DNA of 64,000 nucleotides from an uncultured Tropicimonas sp. (GTDB lineage Bacteria; Pseudomonadota; Alphaproteobacteria; Rhodobacterales; Rhodobacteraceae): NCBI GenBank assembly GCA_947497945.1, contig CANMIP010000001.1, positions 310,001-374,000 of the forward strand, in the 5' to 3' direction. The translations under genes and the position numbers were made by a program. The notes under the pieces are model-generated. The model was not told where the DNA came from and made no database searches. It was given only the letters and a program-made list of their open reading frames with translations. Numbering within the stretch: the stretch's first letter is position 1; every line of letters starts with the position of its first letter. Below are positions 19,100 through 29,394 of the stretch, in pieces.

Positions 19100-20164
19100 A
19101 TGAACAACACGTCCCAGATCCTCGACCAGATGAACGAACGCTCCCGCGAGGTCTTTCGCCGGGTGGTCGAAGGCTATCTTACTTCTGGCGAACCCGTCGG
19201 CTCGCGCACGCTCACCCGCTCCTTGTCCGAAAAGGTGTCCGCAGCGACGGTTCGCAACGTCATGCAGGACCTGGAATATCTCGGGCTGCTCAATTCTCCC
19301 CATATCTCTGCCGGCCGTGTTCCAACCCAGCAGGGTTTGCGCATGTTCGTCGACGGTCTCCTGGAAGTGCGGGATCTCGACCAGCAGGACCGCGAACGGA
19401 TCGATGCAACCCTCGGTGCGCCCGAATCCGATATCGGCGATCTCATGACCCGGGTCGGCTCTGCGCTGTCCGGTGCGACCCAGGTTGCCAGCCTCGTGCT
19501 CGCGCCGAAACACGAAGCCCCGATCCGTCATATCGAGTTCGTCCAGCTCGCGGCGGATCGTGCGCTCGTTGTCCTCGTCTTTGCGGATGGACAGGTCGAG
19601 AACCGTGTCTTCACACCGCCGCCGGGCCAGACCCCGTCCTCGCTGCGTGAAGCGGCCAACTTCCTGAACTCGCTTGCCGAAGGGCGCACGCTGTCGGAGT
19701 TGCGTCACACGATCGGCCAGGAGATCGCGACACGCCGCCAGGAGATCGATGCCCTCGCGCGTGACATGGTCGATAGCGGGCTTGCCACCTGGGCGGATGC
19801 CGGCGAGTCGACCGAGCGCCTCATCGTCCGTGGCCGGGCCAACCTGCTCGAAGAAGGCACCGAGGCCGCCGATCTCGACCGCATCCGGACCCTCTTCGAT
19901 GACCTCGAACGCAAGCGTGATATTGCCGATTTTCTCGAGCTGACCGAGGAGGGCGAAGGTGTGCGCATTTTTATCGGTTCGGAGAACAAGCTTTTCTCAC
20001 TTTCGGGTTCCTCTCTGGTGGTTTCTCCCTATATGAACGCGGATCGAAAGATTGTGGGCGCCGTCGGCGTGATCGGCCCCACGCGACTGAATTATGGACG
20101 CATCGTGCCTATCGTGGACTATACCGCGCAGCTGCTGGGCAGGATGCTATCGGACCGGAGCTAG
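19100..20164 (+). CDS. hrcA: Heat-inducible transcription repressor HrcA
   Basis: Repressor of class I heat-shock genes that binds CIRCE elements. The 354-residue protein has the N-terminal winged helix (REVFRRVVEGYLTSGEPVGSRTL, then SAATVRNVMQDLEYLGLL and SAGRVPTQQGLRMFVDG) and the C-terminal segment FIGSENKLFSLSGSSLVVSPY. grpE follows after 8 bases. The CIRCE-controlled groESL genes and dnaK are not in this window. Confidence 0.95.
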   Translation: MNNTSQILDQMNERSREVFRRVVEGYLTSGEPVGSRTLTRSLSEKVSAATVRNVMQDLEYLGLLNSPHISAGRVPTQQGLRMFVDGLLEVRDLDQQDRERIDATLGAPESDIGDLMTRVGSALSGATQVASLVLAPKHEAPIRHIEFVQLAADRALVVLVFADGQVENRVFTPPPGQTPSSLREAANFLNSLAEGRTLSELRHTIGQEIATRRQEIDALARDMVDSGLATWADAGESTERLIVRGRANLLEEGTEAADLDRIRTLFDDLERKRDIADFLELTEEGEGVRIFIGSENKLFSLSGSSLVVSPYMNADRKIVGAVGVIGPTRLNYGRIVPIVDYTAQLLGRMLSDRS

Positions 20165-20172
20165 AGGCGACG

Positions 20173-20751
20173 ATGGCGGAAAAGAAGACGGACGAAACGC
20201 TGGACGAACAGGTCGAAGAGATTTCCATCGAGGGGCTTGCCGAGGATACCGAGGAGTTTATCGGTGATCCGCTGGCCGTCGATGACGAGCTGGATACGAT
20301 CAAGGCCGAGCGCGACGAGTTCCGCGACCGTTTCATGCGTGCGCTGGCCGAAGCCGAGAACTCGCGCAAGCGCTCCGAACGCGATCGCCGCGAGGCGGAG
20401 CAATATGGCGGCTCCAAGCTCGCCCGCGACATGCTGCCGGTCTATGACAATCTCAGCCGTGCGCTCGAAGCGGCAACCGAAGAGCAGCGCGAGCAGGCCG
20501 CCGCCCTAATCGAAGGCGTTGAGCTGACCATGCGCGAGCTGCTCAACGTCTTCTCAAAGCACGGCATCACGCGTGTGCGGCCGGAGGTCGGCGACAAGTT
20601 TGACCCGCAGATCCACCAGGCCATGTTCGAGGCTCCGGTTCCCAACACGGTTGCCGGCGACATCATCCAGGTCATGACGGAAGGTTTCCTGCTGCATGAT
20701 CGTCTCCTGCGCCCGGCGCAGGTTGGTGTCTCCTCTACCCCGGGGGGCTGA
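20173..20751 (+). CDS. grpE: Nucleotide exchange factor GrpE
   Basis: Exchange factor for DnaK. The 192-residue protein has an acidic N-terminus, a long coiled coil (AERDEFRDRFMRALAEAENSRKR, with KLARDMLPVYDNLSRAL) and the C-terminal beta domain (GITRVRPEVGDKFDPQIHQAMFE, GFLLHDRLLRPAQVGV). It is cotranscribed with hrcA. Its stop codon lies 2 bases from that of the convergent mutS. Confidence 0.96.
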   Translation: MAEKKTDETLDEQVEEISIEGLAEDTEEFIGDPLAVDDELDTIKAERDEFRDRFMRALAEAENSRKRSERDRREAEQYGGSKLARDMLPVYDNLSRALEAATEEQREQAAALIEGVELTMRELLNVFSKHGITRVRPEVGDKFDPQIHQAMFEAPVPNTVAGDIIQVMTEGFLLHDRLLRPAQVGVSSTPGG

Positions 20752-20753
20752 GC

Positions 20754-23399
20754 TCAGCTTTCGTCGCGCGCGAGTGCCTTGAGATCGTAGATCAGTGACA
20801 GGGCCTCGCGCGGTGACAACTCGTCCGGAAGAACGTCGCCGAGCCGCTCCACAAGGGCACTTGGCGCCGCGCTAGGCGCCGACACCGGGGCAGGGGAGAC
20901 GGCCGAAAACAGCGGCAGGTCATCGATCAGCGCCAGCTGTCGTTTTCCACCCTCGCGATCCCCTTTTTCGAGCTGGTCCAGCACAACGCGCGCGCGTTCC
21001 ACGACCGAGGCCGGCAGCCCGGCCAGCCGCGCCACCTGCACGCCATAAGAGCGATCCGCCGCCCCGTCCCGGACCTCATGCAGGAAGATCACCTCACCTT
21101 CCCACTCCTTGACAGCCACGGTCGCGTTCTCCACGCCGTCGAGCTTCGTCGCCAGCGTCGTCAGCTCGTGATAATGGGTGGCAAACAGCGCCCGGCACCG
21201 ATTGGATGCGTGAAGGTGTTCCAGAGTGGCCCAGGCAATGGAAAGCCCGTCATAGGTCGCGGTTCCACGTCCGATCTCGTCTAGAATGACCAGCGAGCGC
21301 TCATCTGCCTGGTTCAGGATCGTCGCTGTCTCCACCATCTCGACCATGAAGGTCGAGCGCCCGCGCGCCAGGTCGTCCGAAGCGCCAACCCGGCTGAACA
21401 GCGACGACACCACCCCGATCATTGCCGAAGACGCCGGCACGAAGCTCCCCGATTGCGCCAGGAGCGCGATCAGGGCGTTCTGCCGGAGATAGGTCGACTT
21501 ACCGGCCATGTTCGGGCCTGTCAGCAGCCGTACATGCGCTGCCTCGCCCTCGGCCGTCAGACGACAATCATTGGCGATGAATGCCTTCCCTTCCCGCTTC
21601 AACGCATGTTCGACGACCGGATGCCGCCCCCCGGTGACCTCGAAATCGCGGCTCTCATCCACGGTCGGGCGTGTCCAGTTCTCCCCGCGCGCAAGATCCG
21701 CGAGGCCCGTCGCGACATCGAGTTCGGCCAGGGCACCGGCGGCAGCACCCGTCTCGCCGGCGCCGTTGAGTACATCCGCACGCAGCGCCTCGAACAGGCG
21801 TTTCTCGATCTCTTGCGCCCGGTTCCCGGCATTGAGAATCCGCGTCTCCAGTTCCGACAATTCGACGGTCGTGAACCGGACCGCATTGGCTGTGGTCTGC
21901 CGGTGAATGAAGCTTTCCGAGAGCGGAGCGGACAACATCTTCTCGGAATGGGTCGCCGTTACTTCGACGAAATACCCCAAAACGTTGTTATGTTTGACTT
22001 TTAACGACGAGATTCCGGTCATGTCGGAATAGCGGGCCTGCAGCGAGGCAATCACGCCCCGGCCTTCATCCCGCAGCGTTCGGACCTCGTCGAGCTCCTC
22101 GTCATAGCCCGCGGCGATGAAGCCGCCATCGCGCAACATCAACGGCGGCTCGGCAACAAGTGCCGTGTCGAGCCGGTCGACCATTTCCTCATGACCGTTC
22201 AGCCCGGCGCCCAAGGGCAGCAGCAACTCCGTGCCATCCGTTTCCGAGAGGATCACCGCAATCTCCCCGGCTTGCGTCAGCCCGGCCCGGATCGCCGCCA
22301 GGTCTCGCGGTCCGCCGCGTTCCAGCGACAGCCGGGACAGCGCCCGGTCCATGTCGGGCACCCTGCGCAAGGCCGCCCGCACGGTTTCGGCGATGGAAAT
22401 CCCGTCGACAAAGAACTCGACGATGTCGAGCCGCTCTTGGATGCGGTCGATATTACAGGAGGGGCTTGAAATCCGCCGGGAGAGCAGCCGTCCGCCCGCG
22501 GCCGTCACCGTGTGGTCGATGGACGCCAGCAGCGATCCGTCCCGACCGCCGGACAGGCTGGCGGTCAGCTCCAGGTTGCGCCGGGTTGCCGCGTCGATCT
22601 GCATGACGTCGCCGCCCAGATCACGCTGCGGCGGGCGCAGGAGCGGCAGTTTGCCCTTCTGGGTCAGCTCCAGATAGGCGGCGATCGCTCCAAGCGCCGC
22701 AATCTCCGCCCGTTCGAAGGATCCGTAGACCTTCAGCTCCGAGATCCCGAAGACCTGGCACAGCCGTTGCTCGGCGCCGGAACTGTCGAAACTCGACCGT
22801 GCGACCGGTGTCAGCGCCGCGCCGGACTCCTCGACCAGCTCCCGGAGCGCGGCTTCCTCGCCATCGGACACGATCACTTCCCGCGGAGCGAGCCGCGCGA
22901 GTTCCGGACCGAGCCGCACAAGCGGGCAGGGGCCGACGCGCAGCTCGCCGGTCGAAATATCCACCGTCGCCAGCGCCGAAACATCCCGGATACGCGCGAA
23001 GGCACAGAGGAAATTGTTCCGGCGCGCATCCAGAAGGCTGTCTTCGGTCAGCGTCCCCGGCGTGACAAGGCGGACGACTTCGCGCCGAACCACGGCCTTG
23101 TAGCCGCGTTTCTTCGCTTCCGCCGGATTTTCCATCTGTTCGCAAACCGCGACGCGGAACCCCTTTCGGATCAGCGTCAGCAGATAGCCTTCGGCTGCGT
23201 GGACAGGGACACCGCACATCGGGATATCCTCGCCCGCATGCTTGCCGCGCTTGGTCAACGCGATATCGAGCGCGGCGGCGGCGGCCACGGCGTCGTCGAA
23301 GAACATCTCGTAGAAATCGCCCATCCGGTAGAAAAGCAGGGCCTCGGGATGGCCTGCCTTGATCTCCAGATATTGCGCCATCATCGGCGTGACGGTCAC
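20754..23399 (-). CDS. mutS: DNA mismatch repair protein MutS
   Basis: Mismatch-recognition ATPase. The N-terminal mismatch-binding domain contains [15 protein letters not shown] with the Phe-X-Glu wedge; the C-terminal ATPase has Walker [15 protein letters not shown], Walker [18 protein letters not shown] and [15 protein letters not shown] chose GTG 23399, preceded by GGGGGGTG, giving 881 residues beginning [19 protein letters not shown], which aligns with the family N-terminus. An in-frame ATG at 23594 would add 65 unrelated residues crossing the divergent maeB start. Confidence 0.95.
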   Translation of the reverse strand: MTVTPMMAQYLEIKAGHPEALLFYRMGDFYEMFFDDAVAAAAALDIALTKRGKHAGEDIPMCGVPVHAAEGYLLTLIRKGFRVAVCEQMENPAEAKKRGYKAVVRREVVRLVTPGTLTEDSLLDARRNNFLCAFARIRDVSALATVDISTGELRVGPCPLVRLGPELARLAPREVIVSDGEEAALRELVEESGAALTPVARSSFDSSGAEQRLCQVFGISELKVYGSFERAEIAALGAIAAYLELTQKGKLPLLRPPQRDLGGDVMQIDAATRRNLELTASLSGGRDGSLLASIDHTVTAAGGRLLSRRISSPSCNIDRIQERLDIVEFFVDGISIAETVRAALRRVPDMDRALSRLSLERGGPRDLAAIRAGLTQAGEIAVILSETDGTELLLPLGAGLNGHEEMVDRLDTALVAEPPLMLRDGGFIAAGYDEELDEVRTLRDEGRGVIASLQARYSDMTGISSLKVKHNNVLGYFVEVTATHSEKMLSAPLSESFIHRQTTANAVRFTTVELSELETRILNAGNRAQEIEKRLFEALRADVLNGAGETGAAAGALAELDVATGLADLARGENWTRPTVDESRDFEVTGGRHPVVEHALKREGKAFIANDCRLTAEGEAAHVRLLTGPNMAGKSTYLRQNALIALLAQSGSFVPASSAMIGVVSSLFSRVGASDDLARGRSTFMVEMVETATILNQADERSLVILDEIGRGTATYDGLSIAWATLEHLHASNRCRALFATHYHELTTLATKLDGVENATVAVKEWEGEVIFLHEVRDGAADRSYGVQVARLAGLPASVVERARVVLDQLEKGDREGGKRQLALIDDLPLFSAVSPAPVSAPSAAPSALVERLGDVLPDELSPREALSLIYDLKALARDES

Positions 23400-23586
23400 G
23401 GGCACCCCCCAAATCCAGCGTCGCGTTCGGCGCAGACTATGCGAGCCACGCGCGGGCGTGAAGCCGCCATCCCAAGCTATCCACAGCTTCCTTGCCCGCG
23501 CCGCGTCAATCGGCGGTTTCGTTTTCCATCGAAAGAAGGGATATTCCTGTTCCGGAATGAAAAGACCCGCAGGGAGGGCGGCCCTC

Positions 23587-25842
23587 ATGGCCAAGAAACA
23601 GATTACATCCGACGAGGCGCTTCTCTATCACCTGGAGCCGCAGCCCGGAAAATTCGAAGTGGTTGCGACCAAGCCGATGACCACGCAGCGCGACCTGTCG
23701 CTGGCCTATTCGCCCGGGGTGGCCGTCCCGGTCGAGGCAATCGCGGAAAACCCTGCCACCGCTTATGATTACACGGCCAAGGGCAACACCGTCGCGGTGA
23801 TCTCCAACGGGACCGCGATCCTGGGATTGGGCAATCTCGGTGCGCTGGCCTCGAAGCCTGTGATGGAAGGCAAGGCGGTGCTCTTCAAGCGTTTCGCCGA
23901 CATCAACTCCATCGATATCGAGCTCGATACCGAGGATGCGGACGAGTTCATCAACGCGGTGAAACTCATGGGGCCCGCCTTTGGCGGTATCAATCTTGAG
24001 GATATCAAGGCGCCGGAATGTTTCATCATCGAGCAGCAGCTCAAGGAAAAGATGGATATTCCCGTCTTCCATGATGACCAGCACGGCACCGCCGTCATCT
24101 GCGCGGCCGGCCTGATCAACGCGCTCGACCTGACCGGCAAGAAGATCGAGGACTGCAAGATCGTGCTCAATGGCGCCGGGGCTGCCGGTATCGCCTGTAT
24201 CGAGCTGGTCAAGCATATGGGCGCAAAACACGACAATTGCATCGTCTGCGATACCAAGGGCGTGATCTACCAGGGCCGCAAGAAGGGCATGAACCAGTGG
24301 AAATCGGCCCATGCCGCGAAGACCGCGGACCGGACGCTGGAAGACGCCATGAAGGGGGCCGATGTCTTTCTCGGCGTTTCGGCCAAGGGCGCGCTGACGC
24401 CGGACATGGTCGCCTCGATGAATGACGACCCGATCATCTTTGCCATGGCCAACCCGGATCCGGAGATCACTCCGGAAGAGGCCTATGAGGTCCGCGCCGA
24501 TGCCATCGTTGCCACAGGCCGGTCGGATTATCCCAATCAGGTCAACAACGTGCTGGGTTTCCCCTATCTCTTCCGCGGTGCGCTGGACATCCAGGCCCGG
24601 GCCATCAACGAAGAGATGAAGATTGCCTGCGCGCAGGCGCTGGCCAGTCTTGCCCGCGAGGATGTCCCCGATGAGGTCGCCATGGCCTATGGGCGCAAGC
24701 TGAGCTTCGGTCGGGAATATATCATCCCCACGCCTTTCGATCCGCGCCTGATCTACACGATCCCGCCGGCTGTTGCCCGCGCGGGCATCGAGACCGGCGT
24801 CGCCCGCCGTCCCATCGTGGACATGGACGCTTACGAACAGACGCTAAAGGCCCGGATGGACCCGACAGCGACGATCCTGTCCTCGATTTCCGCCCGCGCC
24901 AAGGCTGCGCAGGCGCGGATGATCTTTGCCGAGGGCGACGATCCGAAAGTGCTGCGCGCAGCTGTCGCCTATCAGCGGCAGGGCTTCGGCAAGGCGCTTG
25001 TCGTCGGGCGCGAGAAGGACGTGAAACGGAATCTCGAAGAGGCCGGGATGGGCGACGCCTATCGCGAGTTGACCGTCGTCAACGCCGCCAACACCCGCCA
25101 TCTCGAGGCCTATACGGCCTTCCTCTACAAGAAGCTTCAGCGCAAGGGTTTCGATACCTCCGATATCTATCGGATGGCGGCGCGGGACCGGCATGTCTTC
25201 TCGGCGCTGATGCTGGCCCATGGTCATGGTGACGGGCTTGTCACCGGTGTGACCCGCAAGGCCGCGCATGTGCTGCACCAGATGAACCGCGTCTTTCCGG
25301 CGTCGGCCGAAGATGGTGCGGTGGGCGTCACGGCCGTCCTGCACAAGGGCCGTATCGTTCTCGTGGCGGACACGCTTGTGCATGAATGGCCGGACGAAGA
25401 GGATCTCGGCGACATCGCCATCGCGGCCGCAAAGGTGGCGCGTGGTCTTGGGTTGGAGCCGCGCGTGGCCTTTGCCAGCTTCTCGACCTTCGGGTACCCG
25501 GTCTCCGAGCGGGCCCACAAGATGCATATTGCGCCGAGCGTGCTCGACAGGCGGGGCGTCGATTTCGAGTATGATGGCGAAATGACCGTCGATGTCGCGC
25601 TCAACCGCGAGCAAATGGCGCTCTACCCGTTCTGCCGGCTCACCGGACCCGCGAATATCCTGGTCATGCCGGCGCGGCACTCGGCGTCGATCTCGGTGAA
25701 ACTGATATCGGAAATGGCCGGGGCGACGGTGATTGGCCCGATCCTGTCCGGCGTCGGTGCACAGATTCAGATCTGTCATACCGGGGCGACGGTGAACGAC
25801 ATTCTCCACATGGCTTCAATCGCGGCCTGCAAGATCGGATAG
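23587..25842 (+). CDS. maeB: NADP-dependent malic enzyme with phosphotransacetylase-like domain
   Basis: Oxidative decarboxylation of malate to pyruvate. The 751-residue protein is a fusion: malic enzyme catalytic and NAD(P) domains (residues 1-430; [52 protein letters not shown]) followed by a phosphate acetyltransferase-like C-terminal domain (about 430-751), which in MaeB is regulatory. ATG 23587 follows AGGGAGG and gives the family N-terminus [16 protein letters not shown] PfkB-type kinase gene starts 4 bases after the stop. Confidence 0.95.
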   Translation: MAKKQITSDEALLYHLEPQPGKFEVVATKPMTTQRDLSLAYSPGVAVPVEAIAENPATAYDYTAKGNTVAVISNGTAILGLGNLGALASKPVMEGKAVLFKRFADINSIDIELDTEDADEFINAVKLMGPAFGGINLEDIKAPECFIIEQQLKEKMDIPVFHDDQHGTAVICAAGLINALDLTGKKIEDCKIVLNGAGAAGIACIELVKHMGAKHDNCIVCDTKGVIYQGRKKGMNQWKSAHAAKTADRTLEDAMKGADVFLGVSAKGALTPDMVASMNDDPIIFAMANPDPEITPEEAYEVRADAIVATGRSDYPNQVNNVLGFPYLFRGALDIQARAINEEMKIACAQALASLAREDVPDEVAMAYGRKLSFGREYIIPTPFDPRLIYTIPPAVARAGIETGVARRPIVDMDAYEQTLKARMDPTATILSSISARAKAAQARMIFAEGDDPKVLRAAVAYQRQGFGKALVVGREKDVKRNLEEAGMGDAYRELTVVNAANTRHLEAYTAFLYKKLQRKGFDTSDIYRMAARDRHVFSALMLAHGHGDGLVTGVTRKAAHVLHQMNRVFPASAEDGAVGVTAVLHKGRIVLVADTLVHEWPDEEDLGDIAIAAAKVARGLGLEPRVAFASFSTFGYPVSERAHKMHIAPSVLDRRGVDFEYDGEMTVDVALNREQMALYPFCRLTGPANILVMPARHSASISVKLISEMAGATVIGPILSGVGAQIQICHTGATVNDILHMASIAACKIG

Positions 25843-25846
25843 CGAC

Positions 25847-26740
25847 ATGGCACTCTACAATCTGGGCTCCATCAACACCGACTGGTTCTATCAGGTTGAC
25901 CATTGCCCGATGGATGGCGAGACGGTCGCAGCGGATGGCTGCGCCAACGGATTGGGCGGCAAGGGCGCCAACCAGTCCGTTGCGGCGGCGCGGGCGGGAT
26001 CGGTCGTGCATCATATCGGGTCGGTCGGCGGCGAAGGGGTCTGGGCTGTCGAGCAGCTCAAGTCGATGGGGGTGGATGTTACCCATGTCGCCATCGAGCT
26101 GACCGAACCGACCGGTCACGCCCTGATCTTCGTCACGCCCGATGGTGAAAACCGGATCGTGATCTTTCCGGGTACGAACCGGATGATCGAAGACGCGGAT
26201 GTAAAGACGGCACTGGCGCGCGCGAAGCCCCAGGACACGCTTCTGATCCAGAACGAAACCAACGCTCAGGTCTATGCGGCTCAGCGCGCCAAGGCGCGGG
26301 GGATGCGGGTGGTTTATTCGGCCGCTCCGTTCGAACTCGAAGCAGTGCGCGAAATGCTCCCGCATATTGATCTTCTGGCGGTGAATTCCGTCGAGGCTGG
26401 ACAGCTGGCGGAGGCGCTCGGCGTGGATATCACGGCCTTGCCTGTATCGGAATTGCTGGTGACTCAGGGTGCAAAGGGGGCAACCTGGCACGATCTGAAA
26501 CAGGGTCAAACCTTGTCGGTCACTCCTCCGGAAGTTGATCCGGTGGACACGACGGGCGCGGGTGACACTTTTGCCGGTTTTTTCTGTGCTGGTCGAGACC
26601 TTGGGCTGACAGTTGCCGAATGTCTGGAGCTGGCCGTCGGTGCTGCAGCGCTGAAGGTGACCCGTCCGGGAACCTCTGAAGCGATCCCGCTGCTGTCAGA
26701 GGTTCGCGCTTTCCTGGAAAGCCGCGCCGCATCTCTGTAG
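25847..26740 (+). CDS. PfkB family carbohydrate kinase, ribokinase-like
   Basis: The 297-residue protein has the PfkB N-terminal signature NGLGGKGANQSVAAARAGS and the C-terminal catalytic signature DTTGAGDTFAGFF with the base Asp. The GGKGANQ loop points to ribokinase (RbsK), but no other ribose genes are nearby and related kinases act on nucleosides or other pentoses. It follows maeB by 4 bases and is ended by a strong terminator at 26762-26791. Confidence 0.82.
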   Translation: MALYNLGSINTDWFYQVDHCPMDGETVAADGCANGLGGKGANQSVAAARAGSVVHHIGSVGGEGVWAVEQLKSMGVDVTHVAIELTEPTGHALIFVTPDGENRIVIFPGTNRMIEDADVKTALARAKPQDTLLIQNETNAQVYAAQRAKARGMRVVYSAAPFELEAVREMLPHIDLLAVNSVEAGQLAEALGVDITALPVSELLVTQGAKGATWHDLKQGQTLSVTPPEVDPVDTTGAGDTFAGFFCAGRDLGLTVAECLELAVGAAALKVTRPGTSEAIPLLSEVRAFLESRAASL

Positions 26741-26761
26741 TATGGTGGAAGATATAAAAGG

Positions 26762-26791
26762 AAAAGGCGGGCCAAGTGACCCGCCTTTTTT
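26762..26791 (+). terminator. Rho-independent terminator, bidirectional
   Basis: AAAAGGCGGG (26762-26771), an 8-base loop, then CCCGCCTTTTTT (to 26791): a GC stem flanked by A and T runs, so it can act in both directions. It separates the rightward kinase gene from the leftward small secreted-peptide gene. Confidence 0.9.
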
Positions 26792-26813
26792 AGTCTCTCA
26801 GGATCCCGAGATC

Positions 26814-26996
26814 TTAGCTGCAGCCAGCCGCAGCGGCAGCGATCACAACAAAGATCGCCAGCGGGAGCCAGACGCCACCCGAGGAACCAGTCTCTTCTTC
26901 GATGATGACCGGTTCGATGATCGGCTCTTCGTATCCACCAGCGAACGAGGCGGTTGCGGCGAGCGACAGGGCGGCAGCAAGAGCAAGCTTTTTCAT
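26814..26996 (-). CDS. Small secreted/membrane peptide, copy A (60 aa)
   Basis: A 60-residue protein: signal peptide (MKKLALAAALSLAATASFAG), an acidic proline segment EEPIIEPVIIEEETGSSGG, and a C-terminal hydrophobic helix ending AAAAAGCS. Similar tiny proteins occur in Rhodobacterales; I know of no function. It differs from copy B by three residues (positions 5, 9 and 48). ATG 26996 has GGAG upstream; an in-frame ATG at 27104 would precede the signal peptide and is unlikely. The final Cys-Ser is notable. Confidence 0.75.
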   Translation of the reverse strand: MKKLALAAALSLAATASFAGGYEEPIIEPVIIEEETGSSGGVWLPLAIFVVIAAAAAGCS

Positions 26997-27074
26997 GTAA
27001 GTCTCCGATTTTTGCGTGGGCGCAAGCAGATAGCAAAGCGACCCATGTTCCAAGTAGTTCACACCTTGTAAGAA

Positions 27075-27118
27075 ATTCCTCGCAGAGGAAGCGCCGTTTG
27101 GCAATTGCTCTGCGAGGA
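27075..27118 (-). terminator. Hairpin between the two small-peptide genes
   Basis: CCTCGCAGAG (27078-27087) and CTCTGCGAGG (27108-27117) form a perfect 10-bp inverted repeat with a 20-base loop. Read on the minus strand it is followed by AATTTCTT, so it may terminate the copy B transcript or protect it. Confidence 0.45.
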
Positions 27119-27187
27119 GGCTGAAACTACCCGGTCCTTGATGTCGTCAATTGGCAACACCTGCAGTAACCAGAGGAGATACGCGAA

Positions 27188-27370
27188 TTAGCTGCAGCCA
27201 GCCGCAGCGGCAGCGATCACAACGAACAGCGCCAGCGGGAGCCAGACGCCACCCGAGGAACCGGTTTCTTCTTCGATGATAACCGGCTCAATGATCGGCT
27301 CTTCGTAGCCACCGGCAAAGCTGGCGGTCGCGGCGAGCGACAGGGTAGCGGCAAGAACGAGTTTCTTCAT
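27188..27370 (-). CDS. Small secreted/membrane peptide, copy B (60 aa)
   Basis: Near-identical tandem paralogue of copy A: same length, signal peptide, acidic EPIIEPVIIEEETGSSGG segment and C-terminal helix with final GCS; changes are A5V, A9T and I48L. The two DNA copies remain clearly similar over the coding region but differ in leaders, suggesting a duplication confined to the gene. ATG 27370 has an excellent GGAGGTTGT ribosome site. Function unknown. Confidence 0.75.
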   Translation of the reverse strand: MKKLVLAATLSLAATASFAGGYEEPIIEPVIIEEETGSSGGVWLPLALFVVIAAAAAGCS

Positions 27371-27517
27371 GACAACCTCCGTAGTTTGCACGGACAATGA
27401 ATCAAAAACGAGATCCGTGCCCCAAGTCATTCCTCGTACAGAAGACGATTCCAGAGTAGGCTTGAACAGGCAATAGTCAACTATTGTCAATCATTTCGCG
27501 TCGGCCAACTGTGCCAA

Positions 27518-28117
27518 TTATATCAGCAAAACCTGGGCACCGTTGGAAACGAGCGCATAGAGCTCCGAGATATGCTCATTATACAGGCCGATACACCCGT
27601 TTGAAGACCGGCGGCCGATCTTGCGGGTGTCATGCGTCCCGTGGATCCGGTAATACTTCCAGCCAAGGTAAAGTGCGTGTGTTCCCAGCGGGTTGTCGGG
27701 GCCGGGCGGCACGAAATCCGGCCATTCCGGGTTCCGCTTTTTCATCGACGGAGTGGGCGCCCAGGACGGCCCTTCCACCTTGCGGACAACAGAGGTTCGG
27801 CCGCGGCGGGTGAGTTCTTCGGAAATGGGGATGCTGGTCGGGTAGAGCTTGTAGACTGTCTGGTCCGCGGACCAGTAATGCAGCGCACGTGAGCTGGTAT
27901 CGACCAGAATCGCACCGCCAGCCGTCGAGGAGAAATACGGTTGCCAGCTCAGCGAACGGAAGCTCGAGATGTTGCGCTGAGTCGCCGGATCTTCGTCCGG
28001 GATTGGCTCGAAAACGGAGGTTTGGGCGAGGGCAGGCGTTGCGAGCCCGCCAAGAAGCGCGGTTCCCGCGCCAAGGAACCCTCGGCGGTTCAGTTTGTTG
28101 GCAGTCGAATCGGTCAT
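27518..28117 (-). CDS. L,D-transpeptidase (YkuD domain), Tat-exported
   Basis: A 199-residue periplasmic enzyme. The N-terminus NRRGFLGAGTALLGG is a twin-arginine-type signal cleaved near ALAQ. The YkuD domain (about 65-199) has RIHGTHDTRKIG and the active-site SSNGCIGLYN with the catalytic Cys. L,D-transpeptidases make 3-3 cross-links or attach proteins to peptidoglycan. A second enzyme of this class and a CAP lipoprotein lie just to the right. Confidence 0.88.
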   Translation of the reverse strand: MTDSTANKLNRRGFLGAGTALLGGLATPALAQTSVFEPIPDEDPATQRNISSFRSLSWQPYFSSTAGGAILVDTSSRALHYWSADQTVYKLYPTSIPISEELTRRGRTSVVRKVEGPSWAPTPSMKKRNPEWPDFVPPGPDNPLGTHALYLGWKYYRIHGTHDTRKIGRRSSNGCIGLYNEHISELYALVSNGAQVLLI

Positions 28118-28274
28118 TGAATCCTCTTCGGTAATCCGGGCCTGGCGTGACGCCGAATGATATTGCGTCGTGGACGCGTTCGCAAATCAAACACTCGCGC
28201 GCAGGGTGAAGTGTTTGAAACCTTGACGGCTTCCGGCTACAGGATTCGGGAACAATGCGATGGGTGCCGACGAT

Positions 28275-28814
28275 ATGAAAAGCCTTTATGCCCTTCTCGC
28301 CGTGATGGCGCTCCTTCTGACGGCCTGTGGTGGATCCACTGGCGGATCCTCGGGCGGTTACCGGATCTCTTCAGGCGACACGACCAAGATCCAGTATCGT
28401 ACGCTCGATTCGATCAACTCCTATCGGACGGCGGCCGGTCTCGCCACGCTGCAGCTCAACTCGCAGTTGAATTCGGCCGCGTCGAGTCATTCGCGCGACA
28501 TGTCGGCCCAGAATCGTCCCTGGCATTTCGGTTCGGATGGCTCCTCGCCGCTTGAACGCGTCGCCCGGGCGGGTTACTCCGGCAAGATGCTTGGCGAGAA
28601 CATCTCGGAAACCTATGAGAGCGAAGTCGAGACCCTCTCCGCCTGGATGGATCAGCCCGACACGCGCAACGTGATCATGGACCCCGAAGCGCGCGACCTG
28701 GGCTTTGCCTGGTATCAGGAGAAGAACGGCAAGATCTGGTGGACCCTGGTTACTGGCGGCTACGGGGCAGCCGCTCTTCCGGCCGCCAACCCCGTCGCCG
28801 ATATTCAGGGGTGA
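28275..28814 (+). CDS. CAP (SCP/PR1) domain lipoprotein
   Basis: The protein starts with a lipoprotein signal, LYALLAVMALLLTACGG, with lipobox LTAC, then a short Gly/Ser linker and a CAP domain (TLDSINSYRTAAGLATLQLNSQLN, HSRDMSAQNRPWHFG, MLGENI, WMDQPDTRNVIMDPEARDLGFAW). CAP-domain proteins are often extracytoplasmic hydrolases or binding proteins; the role here is unknown. I use ATG 28275 (179 residues) because it begins the signal peptide; ATG 28260 would add five residues. It overlaps the convergent L,D-transpeptidase gene by 10 bases. Confidence 0.85.
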   Translation: MKSLYALLAVMALLLTACGGSTGGSSGGYRISSGDTTKIQYRTLDSINSYRTAAGLATLQLNSQLNSAASSHSRDMSAQNRPWHFGSDGSSPLERVARAGYSGKMLGENISETYESEVETLSAWMDQPDTRNVIMDPEARDLGFAWYQEKNGKIWWTLVTGGYGAAALPAANPVADIQG

Positions 28815-29305
28815 ATGTCGATCGGTGTGCCCAGGCGCACCATCGCATAGATGTCTTCCATCTGCTTGTCCTTGACGGCGATACATCCCGCCGTCCAGTC
28901 CTTGCCGCGTGGGTCGTCCGGCCGACGGTCGCCGTGCAAAAAGATATCGCCGCCCGGGTCCCGACCGAGTGCCGCTGCATAGGCCCGGTCTGCCTCGTTC
29001 GGATATGAGATCCCCAGCGACAGGTGGAAGGAGCTGCGCGGGTTGCGCCTGTCGACGACATATGCGCCCTCGGGGGTTTTGCCATCGCCACGAAATTGCT
29101 TTGGGCCCTGCGTGTTGTTGCCCAGGTGAATCTTGTATTCGGCCAGCAATTCCTTGTGGTTGAAAATGTAGAGCCTGCGGCGGTTCTTGACCACCTGCAG
29201 CCGTGTTACTTCCGGACCATCATAGGTCTTGAACTTGCTGGACGAACAGGCCGCCAGCGTCAGCGCCGCGCCGCCTGCAAGAAGGGATCTTCTGTGGACT
29301 GTCAT
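28805..29305 (-). CDS. L,D-transpeptidase (YkuD domain) lipoprotein
   Basis: A 166-residue enzyme with an N-terminal RRSLLAGGAALTLAACSSS combining an Arg-Arg motif and a lipobox (LAAC), so it is probably exported and lipid-anchored. The YkuD domain has IFLHGDRRPDDPRG and the active-site TAGCIAVKD with the catalytic Cys. It is distinct from the enzyme at 27518-28117 (lipoprotein versus soluble) and converges on the CAP gene. Confidence 0.88.
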   Translation of the reverse strand: MTVHRRSLLAGGAALTLAACSSSKFKTYDGPEVTRLQVVKNRRRLYIFNHKELLAEYKIHLGNNTQGPKQFRGDGKTPEGAYVVDRRNPRSSFHLSLGISYPNEADRAYAAALGRDPGGDIFLHGDRRPDDPRGKDWTAGCIAVKDKQMEDIYAMVRLGTPIDIHP

Positions 29306-29394
29306 GCTCGTGAACTGCCTCGTTTCCTGAGTTTTGCCCGATGATCTACCTTAAAATCGTTCTGAAATGAAGCGCGGCGATGGGTGGAGGGCGA

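Noticed and set aside
23400-23594. N-terminal extension of mutS by 65 residues
   Set aside because: The extra residues have no MutS similarity and would overlap the maeB start; the GTG at 23399 has a ribosome site and matches the family start.
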